Origin: Rhodobacter capsulatus
GTDB taxonomy: Bacteria; Pseudomonadota; Alphaproteobacteria; Rhodobacterales; Rhodobacteraceae
Direction of reading: 5' to 3'
DNA length: 33,169 nucleotides
Assembly (NCBI RefSeq): GCF_005144475.1
Contig: NZ_SWJZ01000104.1
Span: forward strand, 1-33,169
Position 1 is the first letter of the stretch. Every line of letters begins with the position of its first letter. Below the pieces are notes generated by a model that was not told the DNA's origin, did not search any database, and worked only from the letters and a program-made list of their open reading frames with translations. Positions 1 through 8,624 of the stretch are shown in pieces. The translations under genes and the position numbers were made by a program.

Positions 1-209
1 TGATCTTCCAGCATCGCCTCGGTCGCGGTGAAATTGGGATGCTCGCGCAAGATCGCATGGCGGCGCTGCTTCAGGGTGACGTCGTAGTAATCCGTCATCC
101 CGTCATAGCCCTGCACCCGGAACCCCTCGGCCAGCAGCTGCCGCGCAAGGTGAAAGCCGATGAACCCGGCGGTGCCGGTGATCAGGATGCGGGGAAGGTC
201 TGCGCTCAA
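1..209 (-). CDS. NAD-dependent epimerase/dehydratase, N-terminal part (UDP-glucuronate epimerase-like)
   Basis: The first ~69 residues of a nucleotide-sugar epimerase; the gene runs off the left edge. Residues 6-20 form a Rossmann dinucleotide-binding loop reading [15 protein letters not shown], followed by a region containing [10 protein letters not shown] and LKQRR, as in the extended SDR family that includes UDP-glucuronate 4-epimerases. There is no ATG in frame near the start. A TTG at 209-207 lies 8 bases behind GGAG, so TTG is the chosen start. Such enzymes make uronic-acid sugar nucleotides for capsule or exopolysaccharide, which fits the wza/wzc/yjb cluster about 1.3 kb away. Family membership is clear; substrate is inferred. 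Confidence 0.8.
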   Translation of the reverse strand, partial: MSADLPRILITGTAGFIGFHLARQLLAEGFRVQGYDGMTDYYDVTLKQRRHAILREHPNFTATEAMLED

Positions 210-408
210 GGCAATGTCTCCGTTCTTGGACAAAGGGCGTCGCGCCCCGGCGCGGATCGACGGAAGCTTCGCGCTCTTTGCCTTCGGTGCGATCTTGCCA
301 ATGCCATCCGCCGAGAGCGCCGTCAATTCCGGCCCGCCCGCGGTCAGGCGGCGATCGGTCGTGCGGATCCCGGGGACAGGACCGGGCCGCCCGGGACGAC
401 AGCCCCCC

Positions 409-588
409 TCAGGCCCGGGTCACCCGCGCCTCCGGCGGATCGGCCTCGGCGACCGGATCCGCCGCGGGCGGCGCCGGATCATCCTCGTCATAGTGCGGCG
501 GCTGGTCCCGCACGAGCCCGAGCCTCGCGTTGAGCGCCATCCACAGGATCGCACAAACCGGGAAGATGAGAAGGAAAAGCGCCGACAT
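409..588 (-). CDS. Small single-pass membrane protein, unknown function
   Basis: A 59-residue protein with one hydrophobic segment at residues 2-19 ([17 protein letters not shown]) followed by a short basic stretch and then an acidic, Pro/Ala-rich tail ([12 protein letters not shown]). The arrangement suggests an N-terminal anchor with a cytoplasmic or periplasmic disordered tail. The ATG at 588 is preceded by a weak AAAAAGG; an in-frame GTG at 621 would add 11 residues. I do not recognise a family. It could be a chance reading frame, but the clean hydrophobic segment and charged tail argue for a real gene. Confidence 0.5.
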   Translation of the reverse strand: MSALFLLIFPVCAILWMALNARLGLVRDQPPHYDEDDPAPPAADPVAEADPPEARVTRA

Positions 589-912
589 CAGTCCGATACC
601 TTTTTCAGAAGGGCCTAGCACAGGATGCGCAGGAAATCACTACCGATCCGTTAAGCATGTTCGGGAGCCGACTGTGCGCCCGACTGTGCGCCCGAGCATG
701 CGGCGGACCGGCGCGGGACACCGCCCGCCAAGGCCAGGCCGCCGGAAAATCCGGTCCATTCGCCTCAAGTTTGACACGAAGAACCGCGCCCCGGCCCGGG
801 CCCTGCTCACCACTCCTTAAGATCCTTGCTGTCTGCTGGTTTTCGGGTGTCGGGGAAGCATGATGGTGAGGGCCATCCCCCCGACGTGAAGTGGGAACGA
901 AGGGGTAATCTT
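589..912. other. Intergenic stretch, 324 bp
   Basis: No gene is evident here. It holds an exact 12-bp tandem duplication (CGACTGTGCGCC at 669-680 and 681-692) and a TTGACA at 771-776 on the plus strand without a recognisable -10 at the usual distance. It separates a minus-strand small membrane gene from a plus-strand secreted protein gene, so promoters for both should lie in it. Confidence 0.4.
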
Positions 913-1410
913 ATGTGGGAACAGGCAACCCGCCTGCGGGCCCTGCCGCGCTTTGCCGCGCGCAGGATCGCAGGCGCTCTCGTGGTCTTTGGATTGATCG
1001 GCGTGCCGCCGGAGACGCCACGGGCGCAAGAGCTTTATCTGGCCGCCAATCCGATCATCGTCACCGCGGACCGGGGCGGTTATCTTGGCAAACGCAGCGA
1101 TCAGATCGACCGGATGCGCTCGATCGGGCAGCGTGTGGAGCTGCGCGGCACCTGCCTGTCGGCCTGCACCATGTATCTGAGCCTGCCCAATGTCTGCGTT
1201 GCGCCGAATGCGGTTCTGGGCTTTCACGGCCCGAGCAAGAACGGCATTCCGTTGCCGGAGCGCGATTTCGACTATTGGTCGCAGGTGATGGCCCGCAATT
1301 ACAGCGAGCCGCTGCGCTCGTGGTTCATGACGAAGGCGCGCTTCATCACCAACGGCTACTACAAGGTCAGCGGCGCAGAGCTGATCCGGATGGGCTATCC
1401 GCAATGCTGA
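913..1410 (+). CDS. Secreted/periplasmic protein with ClpP-fold-like core
   Basis: A 165-residue protein. The ATG at 913 follows AAGGGG at 7 bases; a longer frame from 826 has no such site. The N-terminus is basic (RRIAG) followed by a hydrophobic run and an Ala-x-Ala-like end (TPRAQ) near residue 39, consistent with a signal peptide or anchor. The core GTCLSACTMYLS and VLGFHGPS resembles the Ser- and His-bearing segments of ClpP/crotonase-fold proteases, as in short secreted alphaproteobacterial proteins annotated as Clp-like. Cysteines in GTCLSAC and NVCVAP may form a disulfide. The resemblance is by motif only; protease activity is not shown. It converges on the yjbE-like gene. Confidence 0.7.
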   Translation: MWEQATRLRALPRFAARRIAGALVVFGLIGVPPETPRAQELYLAANPIIVTADRGGYLGKRSDQIDRMRSIGQRVELRGTCLSACTMYLSLPNVCVAPNAVLGFHGPSKNGIPLPERDFDYWSQVMARNYSEPLRSWFMTKARFITNGYYKVSGAELIRMGYPQC

Positions 1411-1426
1411 GCCGCCACTGAACACC

Positions 1427-1452
1427 CCGGCGGACCCTGTCGGATCCGCCGG
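1427..1452. terminator. Candidate bidirectional terminator hairpin between convergent genes
   Basis: Perfect 8-bp arms (CCGGCGGA / TCCGCCGG) around a 10-base loop, 16 bases after one stop codon and 18 bases after the convergent one. There is no T-run on either side, so termination is inferred from position and stem strength only. Confidence 0.45.
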
Positions 1453-1470
1453 AACCGTCGTGTTCGGCGC

Positions 1471-1767
1471 TTATTGCGTGTCGGTGGTGGCCCCGCCGCC
1501 GCCGCCCGCCACGGCCGCGGCCACGACACCGGCCGCCGCCACACCGCCAAGGGCACCAAGACCGCCCAGAAGCGGCAGGAAACCGGTGGCTTCAGGGTCG
1601 ACACCGGCGTCTTTCGCGGCATCGGCAGCCCCGCCCGGGGCGGGCTGGGCCGCAGGCGCCTGCGCGGCCGGCGCCTTGGCCGAGACCCGCGCCGCGCCCG
1701 GAACTTGCTGCGCCTGGGCCGCAAAAGGCAGGGCGCACAGAAGGCATGCAAGACAGATTTTCTTCAT
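1471..1767 (-). CDS. YjbE-like small secreted protein
   Basis: A 98-residue protein starting at ATG 1767. Residues 1-20 (MKKICLACLLCALPFAAQAQ) are a textbook signal peptide with an AQA cleavage site. The mature part is Ala/Pro/Gly-rich, has a hydrophobic Gly/Ala stretch (residues ~65-90, including GGLGALGGVAAAG) and ends GGGGGATTDTQ. Enterobacterial YjbE/GfcA are also short, secreted, low-complexity proteins that open an operon encoding YjbF, YjbG and YjbH; this gene sits beside YjbF and YjbH here, though last rather than first. The assignment rests on composition plus neighbourhood, because low-complexity sequence gives little homology. Confidence 0.65.
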   Translation of the reverse strand: MKKICLACLLCALPFAAQAQQVPGAARVSAKAPAAQAPAAQPAPGGAADAAKDAGVDPEATGFLPLLGGLGALGGVAAAGVVAAAVAGGGGGATTDTQ

Positions 1768-1847
1768 GATCGTCTCCCGAATAATTTGCTTCAAGATATC
1801 ATGCGGCGCCTTGTGTGCAAAGCGTGTCAGCCCGCATGAGGGGCATT

Positions 1848-2450
1848 TCAGCCGCTTCTGCCGGGCATTGCGGCAGTTTCGCCCAGGTTGAACGGCCCGA
1901 CATCGACATATCCCACCGCGGGAGAGAGCCATTGCCGGGATTTTGCCACCCTCCCGGCCGAATCAAGCTCGAAGACATTGGTGAAGGCGTGGTTGCGCGC
2001 GCGGCAGCTTTCCTCGAACCGGCGCAGCCCGTTTTCGCCCCCCAGAGCCCGCATCACACAGCCCGCGGTCAGCCAGGTCGAGTGGTTGTCACCGGTCAGA
2101 TAGCGCAGCTTGCGCCGGTAGACCCCCTCCGCCTGCCCGGCCAGCGCGGCGCGGGTGGGGGCGGCATCGGCCCCCATCAGATCGTCGCCCAGACCGCGGC
2201 TGGCGACCAGAATGCCGTCATCGAAGGAGAGCGTGATCCGGTCGATCGTCTGCCAGGTGCTGACCGTGCCATTCTGCCCCACCGGGCGCAGCACCGCCCG
2301 GGCCTTGCGCGCGGGCAGATCGGCGTGGATCAGCGGCGCGGTCAGAAACGGCTGCGCGGCGGCGGTCAGCTCGGCCTGCTGCCGCGGCGAGGGCCCGCAA
2401 CCGGCCAGAGCCGCGGCGCAGGCAAGCAGAACAAGCGCTTTCGTCGTCAT
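1848..2450 (-). CDS. yjbF: YjbF/GfcB family outer-membrane lipoprotein
   Basis: A 200-residue protein with a lipoprotein signal: hydrophobic run then LAGC, lipidation expected at Cys18. The mature domain has the YjbF-type features ITLSFDDGILVASRGLGDDLMG and a later YVDVGPFNLG. The two copies of Cys at GCVMRAL and EESCRAR may pair. YjbF and its paralog GfcB belong to operons for exopolysaccharide or group 4 capsule in enterobacteria, where they are envelope lipoproteins of unclear biochemical role. The ATG overlaps the yjbH stop by four bases (ATGA), indicating translational coupling. Family call is confident; function is by analogy. Confidence 0.85.
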   Translation of the reverse strand: MTTKALVLLACAAALAGCGPSPRQQAELTAAAQPFLTAPLIHADLPARKARAVLRPVGQNGTVSTWQTIDRITLSFDDGILVASRGLGDDLMGADAAPTRAALAGQAEGVYRRKLRYLTGDNHSTWLTAGCVMRALGGENGLRRFEESCRARNHAFTNVFELDSAGRVAKSRQWLSPAVGYVDVGPFNLGETAAMPGRSG

Positions 2451-4567
2451 TTCCAGAACCGCCCCCAGGATGCATCCAGCGCCGAGGCCTGCTGGCCGCG
2501 CACGGTTTCGTAAAGCCGCCCCGGCACGGAAAGCCGCGCGCCGCCGTCACGCTGCACCGGGCGGATCGTGGTGTTGATCGCCCGCCGTTCCGGCTTGCCG
2601 GTGATCCAGTCGATCGGGATCGTCAGCGAAATGCCCTTGTCGAAAGAGCCCTCGCCGAAATCCTCGGAGGAGACATTGGTGCGGGTGGCGAAAGCGCCGA
2701 TCTTCCAGCCGTTGTCGAATTCGCGCGCCAGCGTCAGGGTCGCCCCGGTGTCGCCCGCCAGATAGCGGCCAAGGTCAAGCTGGGCCGTGTAGCCGCGGTC
2801 GAACTGGTAATAGGCCGAGACATGCCCGGTCACGACATCGTAATCGCGAAAGCCGAACATGTCGTCAAAGGCGCGCTGCTTGGCCCAGTTCACCTCGGCC
2901 CCCAGCGCAAGGCGGCTGTTTTGCGGCTTCCAGAGCAGTTCCGAGGACACCCCGCCATACATCTGTTCCAGAAGCCCAAGCGTCACCCGGCCATAAAGAT
3001 CCTGCCCGGGCCGGACATACCAGGCGGCGGTCAGCTCGGTCAGGCTGGTGTCGCTGCCCTTGGCGTAAAGATAGCCGTCCGAGCGCACATGCGGCAGCAC
3101 CGAGGTCGAGGGGCGGATGGTCTTGTCAAGGTTGCCGACCAGTTTCTGTTGCAGCCGCCCCGAAAAGACCAGGCCCGCCCTCGGCTCATAGCGGGCCGTG
3201 GCCGCCGCCCCGGCATCGAGGCGCAACGGCGAATCCGGGTCGAAGAAGCTTGGCGTCAGATAGGGTTCCAGCGCCGCGGTGAAGGCCGGAAAATGACCGC
3301 CGTTCAGCGGCAGCGACTGCGGCGCATCGGTGATCCGGGTGCGGGCGCGCATCAGATCGGAGGCGACGGGGTGGAATTCCAGCGCCTCCAGATCGGCGCG
3401 GCGAACCAGCACCGAGCTGACCGGCATCCCCTTTTCCGTGAGCCGGATCTCGAAGCGTTCGACATGGGCGGGGGCAAGGCCGGTCAGCGCGCGGGCGGCG
3501 CGGCCGGTGGCCTGGGCTGCGATCGGATAGCGGTCGTTGCCGATCTGGATGCGCAGGGTGTCGCCGTCGCGGGCAAGCCCGTGCAGGCTCAGCCCTTCGC
3601 GCGCCAGCGCCGTCCGGGCGGCGGCGATCAGCGCGCTGTCGTCCAGATCGGGGCTTGGCCCGGCCTGCGCCGCGCGCGGCACGACGGGCGGCGGCGCCGC
3701 ATCCAGCCCCGAGCCCATGCGCGGCTGTTTCGGGTTCAGCGCATAGGTGAGTTGCAGCCCGAGTTCCGCACCATAAAGATAGCGCGCAGAAACCGTGGTG
3801 CGGTCGTTGTAGCGATAATCGACGCCGAAGTTGAGCGGTGACTTGCGGTCGAAGGCGGCGCCGTCCTCGCGGGCGTAATCGTCCGAGGAATATTCGGCGA
3901 TCAGCCGCCAGCGGTCGTTCGGGCGCCATTCCACCCCGCCAAAGACGGCGGCATCGCCGCGAAACCAGGTGTTGGCCTGAAAACCACCCCCAAGGCCGGA
4001 ACTGGCCATGGGCCGATATTTGAACGAATTCTTCAAGACGCCCAGCGGGTTGGTGAAGCCGCCATGAGAGCCGAGCCGCCCCCAGCCCAGCCCGAGCGTC
4101 GCCCGAAACCGCGGCGAGAAGGTCTTGCTCGCCACCACATATTCGCCGCCGTAAACGCCGGTGCCGGCGATGTCATTGACCCCGACGGCAAAGGCCGGGC
4201 GGTAAATGCCCTCCTCGAGGAAGCGATACTGCAGCGAAAAGCTGCGGTCGTAGCGATAGGGCTCGACCGGGCCGCCGGGATTGCGGCGGATGTCGTAAAG
4301 CAGCGCATAGCGGAACGAGGCCGAGAGCCGCTCGGAGATCTGGAAGGTCAGCGCATGCCGGGTCTGGTTCTGGAAATGGCTGACCGCATAGCCCAGCTCG
4401 CCGTCGTCCCGGCCGAAGGCGCCGGGCATGTCGATCAGACCGGGCACGCCGTAGCTGTTGTAGCCCCAGGCGGTGCCCTCGGGCCCGGCCGCGGCCGGAC
4501 CAGCCGACAGTCCCGCGATCACGCAGGCGGAAGAGATCAGAAAAAGTGCTTTCGACGGTCTCGACAT
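2447..4567 (-). CDS. yjbH: YjbH-type outer-membrane beta-barrel protein of exopolysaccharide system
   Basis: A 706-residue protein close to the usual length of YjbH/GfcD. Residues 1-27 form a signal peptide ending AGPAAA. The first part begins YGVPGLIDMPGAFGRDDG, the opening typical of this family, and continues with many short alternating hydrophobic/polar strands (RYALLYD, FSLQYRF, RATLGLGWG, VSARYLYG), ending each half with aromatic girdle residues. A non-barrel stretch at about 300-400 separates two barrel-like halves. The protein probably forms a pore or scaffold in the outer membrane for polysaccharide. It is 144 bases downstream of wzc and coupled to yjbF. Confidence 0.88.
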   Translation of the reverse strand: MSRPSKALFLISSACVIAGLSAGPAAAGPEGTAWGYNSYGVPGLIDMPGAFGRDDGELGYAVSHFQNQTRHALTFQISERLSASFRYALLYDIRRNPGGPVEPYRYDRSFSLQYRFLEEGIYRPAFAVGVNDIAGTGVYGGEYVVASKTFSPRFRATLGLGWGRLGSHGGFTNPLGVLKNSFKYRPMASSGLGGGFQANTWFRGDAAVFGGVEWRPNDRWRLIAEYSSDDYAREDGAAFDRKSPLNFGVDYRYNDRTTVSARYLYGAELGLQLTYALNPKQPRMGSGLDAAPPPVVPRAAQAGPSPDLDDSALIAAARTALAREGLSLHGLARDGDTLRIQIGNDRYPIAAQATGRAARALTGLAPAHVERFEIRLTEKGMPVSSVLVRRADLEALEFHPVASDLMRARTRITDAPQSLPLNGGHFPAFTAALEPYLTPSFFDPDSPLRLDAGAAATARYEPRAGLVFSGRLQQKLVGNLDKTIRPSTSVLPHVRSDGYLYAKGSDTSLTELTAAWYVRPGQDLYGRVTLGLLEQMYGGVSSELLWKPQNSRLALGAEVNWAKQRAFDDMFGFRDYDVVTGHVSAYYQFDRGYTAQLDLGRYLAGDTGATLTLAREFDNGWKIGAFATRTNVSSEDFGEGSFDKGISLTIPIDWITGKPERRAINTTIRPVQRDGGARLSVPGRLYETVRGQQASALDASWGRFWK

Positions 4568-4711
4568 TCTGTCACTGCCCTGCCGCTACTATACCTTGAA
4601 CTTTCGCCCAACCTGCTGTGTCCGTCCGGCGCAGTCAACCAAAAGCAGAACGAAACCGACACGTTATCACCTCGGCGTGTCAGGCCTGCCGCAACGATGC
4701 CGCCGCGCCCG

Positions 4712-6904
4712 TCAGCGTCGATCGGATTTGTAGTCATAGCGGTAGTTGTAATAATGATGGGCGCCGCCATAGCGGGCCCCCTCCTCGACCCGGTAGCCGT
4801 TCAGGATCGCCCCGGTGATCGTGCTGCCCGCGGTCTCGAAGGCGCGTTTGACCGCCTCGACCTCGCCCGCCATGGTTTCCAGATGCCGCGCGATGACGAT
4901 CCGCGCCCCGGTGAAGCGGCCGATCACCACCGGATCGGTCACCGCCAGCGCCGGCGGGCTGTCGATGATCACCAGATCGAAGCGCTCCGACAGAAGCTGC
5001 AGCAACGCCTCGAACTCGGCCCGCATCAAAAGCTCGGAGGGGTTGGGCGGAAACCGCCCCGAGGTGATCACCGACAGCCCCGCGACCGGGCCGTCAAGCA
5101 GCACCTCCTCCAGCGTGCGTTCCCGCGCCAGATATTCCGACAGCCCCGGCTGGCTTTTCTCCTTGCCGAAATAGCGCCGCAGATAGCCCTTGCGCAGGTC
5201 GGCGTCGATCAGGCAGACCCGCTGCCCCGCCTGCGCCACCACCGCGGCGAAATTGACCGAGGTGAAGCTCTTGCCCGCCCCCGGCGCGGCCGAGGTGATC
5301 AGGATCGTGTTCGTCCGCGCATCCAGCATGCCGAAATGCAGCGAGGTGCGCAGGCTGCGCAACGCCTCGATCACCAGATCGTCCGGGTTGCTCAGCGCCA
5401 TGATCGGCAAGGCCCCCTTGCGGCGGCGATGATTGGCCGCCTCGGGCGAGAAATTCACCGTGGCAAAGACCGGCAGACCGAGCTTTTCCAGCTCCTGCGC
5501 GCCGCGGATGCCGCGGTTCAGCAACCGCCGCCCGAACACTGCCGCCGCCCCCAGCACCAGCCCCAGCAGCAGCGACACCGTCAGGATCCGCCCCGCCCGC
5601 GGCGAGACCTTGGTGTCGCTCGCATAGGCGGTGTCGATGATCCGCACCGAGCCCACGGTCGAGGCCTGCACCACCCGCAATTCCTGCTGCCGGTTCAGAA
5701 GCTGCACATAGACCTGCTGCGCGACTTCCAGATTGCGGCTGAGGTTGAAGATTTCCTTTTGCGTTTCCGGCAGGTTGCCGGTCGCCTTGCGCAGATCGGC
5801 CAGCTGCGCCTGCAGCGTGGCGCGGTTTTGCACCAGCGCCTGATAGACCGGGTGATTGACCGTGAAGCGGTCCTTCAGCTCTTCTTCCTTCAGCGAAAGC
5901 GCGTTCAGCTCGGTCTCGATCTGCGTCGCGCGCTCCAAAAGCGCCTTGGTCTCGTAATCGACATCCACCGATTGCTGCGCCTGCCGATAGGCGTTCAGCG
6001 CATCCTGCGCCGCCGCCACCGCCACCGCGGCCTTGGGCAGCTGCGCATCGATGAAGTCCAACGAATTGCGCGCCTCGGCGGCAGAGCGGCTGACGTTCTG
6101 GCTCACATAGGCCTGGGCGATCGCATCCAGAATCCGCTCGGCGCGTTCGGGCACCGGATCCTGATAGCTGACCTTCAGGATCGAAGACCCCTTCGGCGCC
6201 TCGGAGACGGCGAAGTTTTTCTGCACCTCCTGCACCCTCTCGGGCAGCGCCTGTTTCGACACCAGAAATTCGCGCCCCACCGGCCCTTCGAGCCGGTCGA
6301 CAAGGATCGTGCCCCCCGCCCCGGGCAGGTTCAGCCGCCGCCGCACCGGCCCCTCCAGCACCGCGCCGTCGGGCAGCGTCAGGCGAAAGATCCCCGGCGC
6401 GATGATCCGCACCACCAGATCTTCCCCCAGCAGCGTCTCGGGCAGATCGAGTTGGCTGACCGCGATCGCCTCGTTGCCATGCTGATAGGCCGGAAACAGC
6501 AGATCGGGCACCCCCAGCCGCACCGGCAGCATGCCGAGCCCAGGCCAGGGCCGCGGCTCGGCGACGATCTGCAGGTTCAGCCCCTGCACCACCTCGCCCA
6601 TCACCATCCGCGATTTCATGATCGCCATCTCGGCCTCGCCGGGGGATTTCGTCCCGACATCGCCGCGAAGCAGTTCCTGCATCCCCTCGGGCAGCGCCAG
6701 CGCCCCCGATTTCGCCTCCAGCTGCAGCAGCCCCTCGGCCCGATAGACCGGCGTCGCGCGCAAGATCGCGACCGCCCCCAGCGCCAGCGTCGCCGCGGTG
6801 ATCGCGGCAATCCAGAGCTTGCCCGCCCAAAGATGCGCCGCAAGCTCCATCAGATCGATCTCGTCGGTCTGTTCCGGGGTCGGACGGGGGGCGTTGGGCT
6901 TCAT
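4712..6904 (-). CDS. wzc: Wzc-like polysaccharide copolymerase / bacterial tyrosine autokinase
   Basis: A 730-residue inner-membrane protein. Transmembrane segments lie near residues 30-50 and 438-458, bracketing a Wzz-type periplasmic domain with coiled-coil (about 275-400) and the conserved proline-rich approach to TM2. The cytoplasmic kinase has Walker A SAAPGAGKS (538-546), Walker A' LIDADLR (565-571) and Walker B DLVIIDSPP (643-651), the BY-kinase pattern. The C-terminus carries six tyrosines between 712 and 725, the usual autophosphorylation cluster. The family controls chain length and export of Wzy-dependent capsule or EPS and is dephosphorylated by a Wzb partner, encoded next door. 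The ATG at 6904 follows AGGAAA. Confidence 0.93.
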   Translation of the reverse strand: MKPNAPRPTPEQTDEIDLMELAAHLWAGKLWIAAITAATLALGAVAILRATPVYRAEGLLQLEAKSGALALPEGMQELLRGDVGTKSPGEAEMAIMKSRMVMGEVVQGLNLQIVAEPRPWPGLGMLPVRLGVPDLLFPAYQHGNEAIAVSQLDLPETLLGEDLVVRIIAPGIFRLTLPDGAVLEGPVRRRLNLPGAGGTILVDRLEGPVGREFLVSKQALPERVQEVQKNFAVSEAPKGSSILKVSYQDPVPERAERILDAIAQAYVSQNVSRSAAEARNSLDFIDAQLPKAAVAVAAAQDALNAYRQAQQSVDVDYETKALLERATQIETELNALSLKEEELKDRFTVNHPVYQALVQNRATLQAQLADLRKATGNLPETQKEIFNLSRNLEVAQQVYVQLLNRQQELRVVQASTVGSVRIIDTAYASDTKVSPRAGRILTVSLLLGLVLGAAAVFGRRLLNRGIRGAQELEKLGLPVFATVNFSPEAANHRRRKGALPIMALSNPDDLVIEALRSLRTSLHFGMLDARTNTILITSAAPGAGKSFTSVNFAAVVAQAGQRVCLIDADLRKGYLRRYFGKEKSQPGLSEYLARERTLEEVLLDGPVAGLSVITSGRFPPNPSELLMRAEFEALLQLLSERFDLVIIDSPPALAVTDPVVIGRFTGARIVIARHLETMAGEVEAVKRAFETAGSTITGAILNGYRVEEGARYGGAHHYYNYRYDYKSDRR

Positions 6905-6981
6905 CGCAATTTCCTGTCAATCATTCAAACATCAGATCGGGACAAATGGTCCCGGAATGCGCCCCCCCGCCCGGCAAAGGA

Positions 6982-7440
6982 TCAGGAGGAGGCGCCCTTT
7001 TCGTCGGGGCGGCCAAGCCGCGCAATCCAGGGTTCGGCCGCGGCGAGGATGCGGTCGCGCGTCGCACGGTGCACGGCCAGATCGCGGCGGAACGGGTCGG
7101 CGATGCCCTGCCCGCCGGTCCAGTGGTCAAACAGCATCACCCGGCCCGAAAGCGCCGGAAAGCGGCGGAAGATCTCGGCGCGGTGGCCGGGCTCCATCAC
7201 CAGGATCAGATCCTGCGCCGCGCCGATCTCGGCGGTCAGCTGCCGCGCGACATGGCCCGACAGATCCAGCCCGACCTCGGCCGCGGCCCGCGCCGCATCG
7301 GCATCGGCGCCATGCCCCACCACCGCCGCCAGCCCCGCCGAGGACAGCCGCAGCCCCGGCAAAGCCCGGGCCAGAACGGCTTCCCCCAGCGGAGAGCGGC
7401 AGATATTGCCGACACAGACGACCAGAACCGAACGGAACAT
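6982..7440 (-). CDS. wzb: Low-molecular-weight protein-tyrosine phosphatase (Wzb-like)
   Basis: A 152-residue cytoplasmic phosphatase. The P-loop CVGNICR (Cys9-x5-Arg15) followed by SPLGEAVL is the signature of the family, and DPF at 115-117 supplies the general acid. The protein removes phosphate from the tyrosine cluster of Wzc-type kinases, cycling copolymerase activity. It starts 5 bases after the wza stop and ends 77 bases before wzc, matching the wza-wzb-wzc order known from capsule loci. Confidence 0.93.
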   Translation of the reverse strand: MFRSVLVVCVGNICRSPLGEAVLARALPGLRLSSAGLAAVVGHGADADAARAAAEVGLDLSGHVARQLTAEIGAAQDLILVMEPGHRAEIFRRFPALSGRVMLFDHWTGGQGIADPFRRDLAVHRATRDRILAAAEPWIARLGRPDEKGASS

Positions 7441-7445
7441 GGCGC

Positions 7446-8522
7446 TCAATCCGTGCTGATGTCGCCGGTGGTCTTCACCACCGTCACCGTCGGCAGGATG
7501 CTCGAAATCAGCCGGTTCCAGCGATAGACCGGGGCCGAGGTCACATAGATCACGTCTTGCGGCCACAAAACGAAGCGGGTGCCGATCAGATAGGCGGTCG
7601 GGTTCGAGGCGTCGAGCTGATAGACGGTGATCCCCATCGGCTCGTCGCGGAAGACGAAGATGCCGCGGGCATCGGCCTTGTCCTCGGCCAGCCCGCCGAC
7701 CCGGGTCAGCGCCTGGGTCAGGGTGATGTTCTCCTCTGTCAGGTCGATCGTCGAGGGCTTGACGATCTGCCCCAGCAGATAGGCCTCCTGCACCTCCTGC
7801 CGCCCGACGCTGACGACATCGCCGTTTTGCAACACCGGGTTGTTGGCGCCGATGCCCTGTTCGAGGAACGCCTTCATGTCGACGTGATGGCTGCGCCCGC
7901 CGCGCCGGATGGTGACGGCGCGCGGATCGGCCGTGTCGGTCAGCCCGCCCGCCGCGTCGATCGCATCGAGCAGCGTCAAGGGCACATCGGTCAGCGGCTG
8001 GCGGCTGGGGCTGTCCACCTCGCCCGTCACCGAGACCGACTGGCTCTTGTAGCTCGCCACCCGCACCTCGACCTGCGGATCGGGGATGAAGGCGGCAAGC
8101 TTCTTGCGCAGATCGTCGCGGATCGCCTCGGGCGTCTTGCCGCGCGCGGGCACCTGCCCGACGTAAGGATAAAAGAACGTGCCATCGGCCTGCACGCGCT
8201 GCCCCGCCTGCTCGACCGTGCGCCCGGTGCCCGCCGCTTGCGTCAGCTCGGGGTGATCCCAGACCGTGACATCCAGCACGTCGCCCACGCCGACCCGGTA
8301 ATCCCAGGCCCCGGAGGACAAGGAGGCCCGGCTGCCCGAAAGATCCCGCGGCGTGTTGAACGCCTCGATATTGTCGGCCGTCAGCTTGACCACGATGACA
8401 TTGGTGGACATTTCCTCGACCTCGGCCCGGACGGCCTCGGTGCGGACCGGAAAATCGGTCTTGGTCACGTCGCAGGCCCCCAAAAACAGGGCAGACGACG
8501 CCGCAAAAACAGCGAATCGCAT
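7446..8522 (-). CDS. wza: Wza-like polysaccharide export lipoprotein
   Basis: A 358-residue outer-membrane lipoprotein with lipobox LGAC (Cys17). Residues ~72-165 form the polysaccharide export domain (YRVGVGDVLDVTVWDHPEL, then PYVGQVPARGKTPEAIRDDL), followed by two SLBB-type domains (VTGEVDSPSRQPL and AYLLGQIVKPSTIDL). The C-terminal residues include an amphipathic WNRLISSIL segment, consistent with the helical outer-membrane barrel of Wza. It is the first gene of the wza-wzb-wzc run, so a promoter should lie in 8523-8624, where I see no clear -35/-10 pair. Confidence 0.93.
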   Translation of the reverse strand: MRFAVFAASSALFLGACDVTKTDFPVRTEAVRAEVEEMSTNVIVVKLTADNIEAFNTPRDLSGSRASLSSGAWDYRVGVGDVLDVTVWDHPELTQAAGTGRTVEQAGQRVQADGTFFYPYVGQVPARGKTPEAIRDDLRKKLAAFIPDPQVEVRVASYKSQSVSVTGEVDSPSRQPLTDVPLTLLDAIDAAGGLTDTADPRAVTIRRGGRSHHVDMKAFLEQGIGANNPVLQNGDVVSVGRQEVQEAYLLGQIVKPSTIDLTEENITLTQALTRVGGLAEDKADARGIFVFRDEPMGITVYQLDASNPTAYLIGTRFVLWPQDVIYVTSAPVYRWNRLISSILPTVTVVKTTGDISTD

Positions 8523-8624
8523 GAATTCCTCGCAAACTGCTTGGCAAACAGTGGGGTTTTCATACGCGATGCCAGAGGAAAATCCAACCGCCGGTTGCGG
8601 CGACAGGACCCGACACGCCGCGAT

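Noticed and set aside
4064-7459. Plus-strand open frame of 1131 codons across yjbH and wzc
   Set aside because: Antisense shadow of the wzc and yjbH reading frames in GC-rich DNA. Its translation is Arg/Gln/Pro-rich with no domain, while the opposite strand encodes complete recognised proteins.
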